64,000 nucleotides of DNA from Psettodes erumei (lineage: Eukaryota; Chordata; Actinopteri; Pleuronectiformes; Psettodidae): NCBI GenBank assembly GCA_016785225.1, contig JAFBJZ010000880.1, positions 806,001 through 870,000 of the forward strand, in the 5' to 3' direction. Below, piece by piece: positions 59,060 to 64,000 of this stretch; the first letter of the stretch is position 1, and each line of letters opens with the position of its first letter. The notes beneath the pieces were generated by a model. That model searched no databases. It had not been told where the DNA came from and saw nothing but the letters and a program-made list of their open reading frames with translations. Made by a program: the position numbers and the translations under genes.

Positions 59060-62000
59060 ATGGCGGGTGGACCCGTGGACCCCAGGGAGATTTTGAAGGG
59101 CGTGGAGGCTCTGCTGGGGAAGGATGGAGAGCTCCGCAGCCTGGAGGGAGTCCCAAAGGTGTTCAGGTAAAGAGCTGGAGTCAGACTCGACACGGTTCAG
59201 CCGGGACTCGTGGGATGGGATCTTAACACCTCTGCTCTTTTCCCTCCTCAATGCAGCCTAATGAAAGCCTCAACCAAGATGGTCAGCAGATGTATGTACC
59301 TGAACATCCTGCTGCAGACGAAATCCCACGATGTTCTTAACCGGTAAGGATTCAGTCCAACTTCCTGCACTGTTCATGGTTTATTAACTTAAATACAGGG
59401 AAGGAAAACGGTGAACTCCACCGTCCTTCAAGACCCGCTCGCTGACTTTTTTCTGAGTTGTTTGAGTTCACTCTTGTAATGTAACTTGTGTTACAAATAG
59501 TCTCCCTGTAGCACGGCTGGGTGGAGTGTTCAAAGGGCTGGGTGCACACCACATTCTTAAATGAGTGAAGTCATGATCATTTTTTTTCAATGTCTTGCAA
59601 TGCAACTCTTTGTGGCTCTCCTCCAATGTTAATGAAAAAGTAGGATGGTGGCAAACATACTGTAGTGGAATAATCATCCGTCAAATATTTTCCATAAATA
59701 CAAGTATTATTTTGTTTTCTGTCAGTATTTCTCCTCCCACCTTCAGGACTTTTAATGTGAATGAGAATCAGTGTCATGAGAGCAAAAGTGAAGTCAGACC
59801 GTATTGATTATTACTTCCTGAGTAAATGTTGGCATGTGTTGTCGTAATGAGGGCTGCGCTAACCCTTCGCTATGTATCTTATCTGCCGTCTCTTCCGTGG
59901 TCCAGGTTTATCAGAGTGGGCGGCTACAGACTGCTCAACTCCTGGCTCACCTACTCCAAGACCACCAACAACTCCCCTCTGCTTCAGCTCATCCTGCTCA
60001 CGCTGCAGAAGCTGCCCCTCAAAGTGGACCACCTCAAACAGGTACAGCCTCACTCCGCCCAGCAGAGAGCCCTGCTGGCACGTTTTACAGCTGGATCTGC
60101 AGCGGTGTCAACCTCTCTTTGTGTTCCCACAGAACAACACGGCCAAGCTGGTGAAGCACCTGAGCAAGAGTGCAGAGACTGAAGGTGGGTTCACGTGCGC
60201 ATCGGAAATCGAAGCCCCTTTTGGTCGGACAGCGGAGAGTATTCCACTGATATTCTTGTCTTGTGTTTTAGAGCTGAGGAAGTTGGCGTCTGTGCTCGTC
60301 GACGGCTGGATGGCCACCATCCGCTCGCAGAGCGTCTCCAGCAGCAGCAGCTCTCCTGCTGGTACAGACCAATCGTTTCACTCGTTAAACGCCCGGCACG
60401 TTTTCACTGAGGCTTCCGCCTGGCGACAGTTTGTAACGCACCGTGTGTTTGTCTTCCAGACAAGAAGAAGAGGAAAGAGGAGAACAAGTTGCCGGTGCGG
60501 GACGTGAAGGACAAGAGCGGAGATGAGGAGAAGAAGAAGGAGAAACCCAAAGCCCACGCACCCAGCCACACCAAGATCCGCTCCATAGGTAAATGCAGCG
60601 CGACGGGCAGTGATGGAGGTGGCCCTGGATCTTACGTGCAGGAAATGGTATGAAACGATTCCTGTGTTTTGTGTCGCGCAGGATTGGAGATGGACACGCC
60701 CAACCCGGCCCCTGCTAAGAAGGCCCCCACTGCTCCACAGCTGGGTGACAAGTACAACATCAAGCCTCCGGTCCTCAAGAGGCCCAGGTACCGCACCCTC
60801 CCCTCCGTAGACATGAGCCCGCTCGCTGCTGCCCTGTGCTGAACTGATCATAATAAGCTTTTCCTTTTCTGATCTTTCGCGTTGTCCCTCAACAGCTCGG
60901 GTTCCACCGACGCTCCACCCCTGGAGAAGAAATACAAACCTCTAAATACGCCCTCGAACTCCACCAAGGAGATCAAAGTCAAGATCATTCCAGCTCAACG
61001 TGAGTCCAAACACGCACCGCGTCTGTACTGTGTGCTGCATGTGACAGAGTTACAGTGATGCAGCAGCTGTCTTGTGTTTCTCTCTGCAGCGATGGAGTGC
61101 ACTGGCTTTCTAGACGCACTGAACTCCGCCCCAGTGCCCGGGATCAAGATCAAGAAGAAGAAACCCAGTGCTATGACTACAGCAAACACCAAGGCCGTCT
61201 CCCCCACCTCGAACAAGGTACTGAACCATCTACGTTGACTCGACGCCGGTACGTATTTCAGATATCTTTTGTTTTTTTAATCGTCTCCTTTTTTTTTTAA
61301 CTCTCAGGCGAGTCCATTCGACAGCAAGCCCTCTGCGTATTCCTCTTCTGCAAAACCGTCGTCTCCAGAAACTGCTGCTTCTGCCACTCCTGCTGATGAA
61401 AACCAGGAGCCGGAGCAGCCCGGGACCCCGGTTCCCTCGGAGGATCCAGAGGCCTCTGACAACGGTGAGTTCCAGTATGACTTCCTTTGACATGAAACTT
61501 CGGTCTCCATCTCCAAACGTATGTCTTACCTGTCGACTTCTGTTTTTTGCAGGCGAGAAACCCAACGCTCTGGCAGAGCCACGTGGAGAAGAAGAAGGCT
61601 TGACCAAGAAGGGCAAGAAGAAGAAGACGGTTCACTGGGCGGAGGAGGAGCAGCTGAAACATTACTTCTACTTTGACCTGGATGAGACTGAAAGAGGTGA
61701 GGCACACACTCAGGGCGTTATGTCAGCAAGTCATCTGAAAAAAATCGGAATTATTGACAACATCAATGCACTTAATTCACAGTCAACGTGAACAAGATCA
61801 AGGACTTCGGCGAGGCCGCCAAGCGAGAGCTGATGATGGACAGGCAGACGTTCGAGATGGCCCGCCGGCTCTCCCACGACACCATGGAAGAGAGGGTTCC
61901 CTGGACGCCCCCGAGGCCCTTGACGCTGGCCGGCAGCCTGGTCATCCCCGGGGCCAACAGCACCGAGAAACTGACCCAGAGAGATCGCGAGATGGGCATC

Positions 62001-63589
62001 CTGCAGGAGATCTTCCTCAGCAAAGAGAGGTAGGGCGCTGGGCAAAAACCCTGCGTGTCATTAGTAGTTGTGCCAGTTTAATTAAATTTCCTCCCCTCGG
62101 CAGTTCGGATGAGGGCCTGCGCCTTGTGTTAACGATTTCCCCATCCTGTCTTCTCACCAGTGTGCCTGACAGTCCACATGAACCAGACCCAGAGCCTTAT
62201 GAGCCCATGCCTCCCCGTCTCATCCCCCTGGATGAGGTTAGTACAGCCGACTCGGCACACGTACCGTCTCCCTCTTCTTTCTCCCCGACTGTCCCGCCCA
62301 TTCTGCACGTTAGCATGCCTGCTAAGCTCTCTGTCCCCCCCCCCGCCCAGGACTCCTCCATGCTGGACGACGGCTTTGTTGAGCCCATGGACACCGCGCC
62401 GCAGCAGGGCTCCGCCATGGCCCAGAGCGAGAGCTCCAAGCTGCCCCCCGTCCTGGCCAACCTCATGGTCAACCTGAGCAACAGCTCCCGCAGCCCGCAA
62501 GCTACCAACGCCGTCAACAACCCCGTGGCCCCCTCTGTCAATGTGCAGGAGCTGCTCTCCTCCATCATGGTAAGTCTGGAGCCAGCAGAGAAAGAGACTC
62601 TCATCCGCGTCAAGTTCTGGTTTCTTCTTTTAGCTCAGATGTTGTTTTCCATGTCTGCGCGTCACCAGGGTGCCTCTGGGAACCAGTCGACCGAAGACTT
62701 GATCAAACAGCCCGACTTCTCAGACAAGATTAAACAGCTGCTGGGCTCCCTGCAGCAGACCCAGAACCAGAACCAAGGTGGACCTCCCCCAGGTAACCTC
62801 AGCCTCTTACTCCACCGTGGAGCCACGTTTGTCCTTGTCCTGACGTCACTCACCGTTTTTCTCTCCCATACAGTCAACCAGGGTTTACTGGGCCACGGGC
62901 CGGGCATGAACAACATGAACAACATGAACAACATGAACGTGCACATGCAGATGCCCATGAACGGCGGCTACCCGCCAAACAACCCACCCGGCGGCCCCCG
63001 CTTCAACCACCCGCCGCCCCCCCACAGCCACGGGCCGCCCTTTAACGCAGGCGGAGGCCCACGCATGATGGGGCCGCCACCGCCGGGCCAGGGCCGGGGC
63101 GACAGCGGCAACTACTGGGGAGAGGAGTCCATGAGAGGAGGGCCCCACAGGGGGGGGCATTTCCACCGAGGGGGCCGGGGCCGAGGAGGAGAGCCAGGCT
63201 TCAGGGGCCGGGGACGAGGAGGACCCAGAGGAGGACACAACAATATGAACGGTATGAACTCAGAAACTGGTCTGTGACCAGCTGGATCTTCAACATGATC
63301 ATTATCTGTGAACAAGAGTTGCTGTTTTCGTGTCTAGAGAAGATAACACACAGGAGACCACGTGCAGCGACGGTCCTCCTCACAAACCGGGTGTGGGTCT
63401 GTATGGCGAAGTTGTAACTCTGTTTTTTTTCCCCCAGACATGTCCAAGAGGCCCGTGTGTCGTCACTTCATGATGAAGGGAAGCTGCAGGTACGAGGGCA
63501 AGTGCGCTTTCTACCACCCCGGCGTCAACGGACCCCCGCTGCCCCCCAACCACCCGGTCAACAACCAGCACCCACAGCACGGACACTAG
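59060..63589 (+). CDS. ppp1r10: PPP1R10/PNUTS, PP1 nuclear targeting subunit, 17 coding exons
   Basis: PNUTS anchors protein phosphatase 1 with TOX4 and WDR82 on chromatin and restrains RNA polymerase II near poly(A) sites. Exons: 59060-59166, 59257-59343, 59906-60041, 60133-60184, 60272-60361, 60460-60588, 60682-60787, 60896-60999, 61090-61217, 61308-61464, 61553-61696, 61783-62029, 62161-62236, 62351-62569, 62669-62792, 62874-63251, 63438-63589. They sum to 2436 nt, 811 aa (human 940). Domains: a TFIIS N-terminal-type helical domain near 70-145 (GGYRLLNSWL, LLTLQKLPLKVDHLK); basic KKKRKEE; the PP1-docking RVxF-type TVHW at about 391-394, followed by YFYFDLDETERVNVNKIKDF; Pro/Ser/Asn-rich stretches; an Asn-Asn-Met repeat; RGG-type Gly/Arg repeats near 710-755; and a C-terminal CCCH zinc finger (C-x8-C-x5-C-x3-H, about 769-788). 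The ATG lies two bases after an acceptor. Confidence 0.96.
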
Positions 63590-64000
63590 TCGACAGAGGA
63601 AGAGCTGCGCCAACCACTGACCTCTAACAGAGCATCTCGGATCATACCACTGAAGGGCGCCGGGGCCGCTGTTTTAAAAGATGCCGCGTCTGCAGTGAGA
63701 GAACAAAAGAAGACGGAAGAGAGAAAAGCCCGTGAGACGATCACTAACAGAACTGTTTTTGATTTTTTTGTTGTTTTTTTTTTTTTATCATGATCAATTT
63801 TAACCGTGAGACTGAAACAAGCCACTACACCTGACCACTATGAGCCGCCGCACTTTCCACGCCGTCAACATGGTCGACCAAACGGAAGTCTCCTACTCGG
63901 CAGAAAGCTTTCCGCCGTGGACCTACATATCTACATATTCCCCTCAGCTTGTTCCGTCGTCGGTCAGGGCTCCCCAGAAGAGTCGGAAACGTTTCCCACG
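63590..64000 (+). other. ppp1r10: ppp1r10 3' UTR, truncated by window end
   Basis: The sequence after the stop is unspliced, with a T-rich run at 63760-63787 and no AATAAA before the window ends. The transcript continues beyond position 64000. Confidence 0.6.

Overview
The window is nuclear DNA from a ray-finned fish, most likely a percomorph. The evidence is intron-rich vertebrate genes with GT-AG introns, many CA/TG microsatellites, fish-type tRNA-derived SINE sequence, Tc1-like transposon remnants, an L1-type LINE tail and several dispersed repeats that I recall from percomorph genomes. There are no prokaryotic or viral genes, no CRISPR array and no complete RNA gene that I can support.

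Layout, left to right: (1) 1-6 kb is gene-free and repeat-rich, with a SINE, an AT-rich degenerate repeat tract, a tRNA-like fragment, a Tc1 remnant and a foldback element. (2) 6.0-19.4 kb on the minus strand is a five-coding-exon gene for an RGS-domain protein. (3) 20.6-33.6 kb on the plus strand is a complete 24-coding-exon bag6. (4) 34.1-38.1 kb on the minus strand is the homologue of human C6orf136 (DUF2358 family). (5) 39.1-52.7 kb on the plus strand is abcf1. (6) 52.7-54.9 kb on the minus strand is mrps18b, complete in seven exons. (7) 55.4-64.0 kb on the plus strand is ppp1r10 (PNUTS), with complete coding sequence and a 3' UTR running off the window.

From recalled human gene order, ABCF1, PPP1R10, MRPS18B, C6orf136 and BAG6 all lie on the human MHC chromosome arm (6p21.3). 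The block is therefore a fish MHC-linked housekeeping segment, without any MHC class I or II gene in view. Arrangement is compact: bag6/C6orf136 and abcf1/mrps18b are tail to tail, while C6orf136/abcf1 and mrps18b/ppp1r10 are head to head with short shared promoter regions. The genes serve protein triage (bag6), translation initiation (abcf1), mitochondrial translation (mrps18b) and PP1 targeting with transcription termination control (ppp1r10). They share chromatin neighbourhood rather than one pathway.

Coding frames were checked by adding exon lengths. RGS (337 aa), bag6 (1191 aa), mrps18b (244 aa) and ppp1r10 (811 aa) close perfectly. abcf1 lacks one base and C6orf136 carries one extra base; both look like single-base indels, probably consensus errors. 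The most unusual non-coding signal is a set of three identical-stem hairpins just downstream of the ppp1r10 leader exons (56123-56376).
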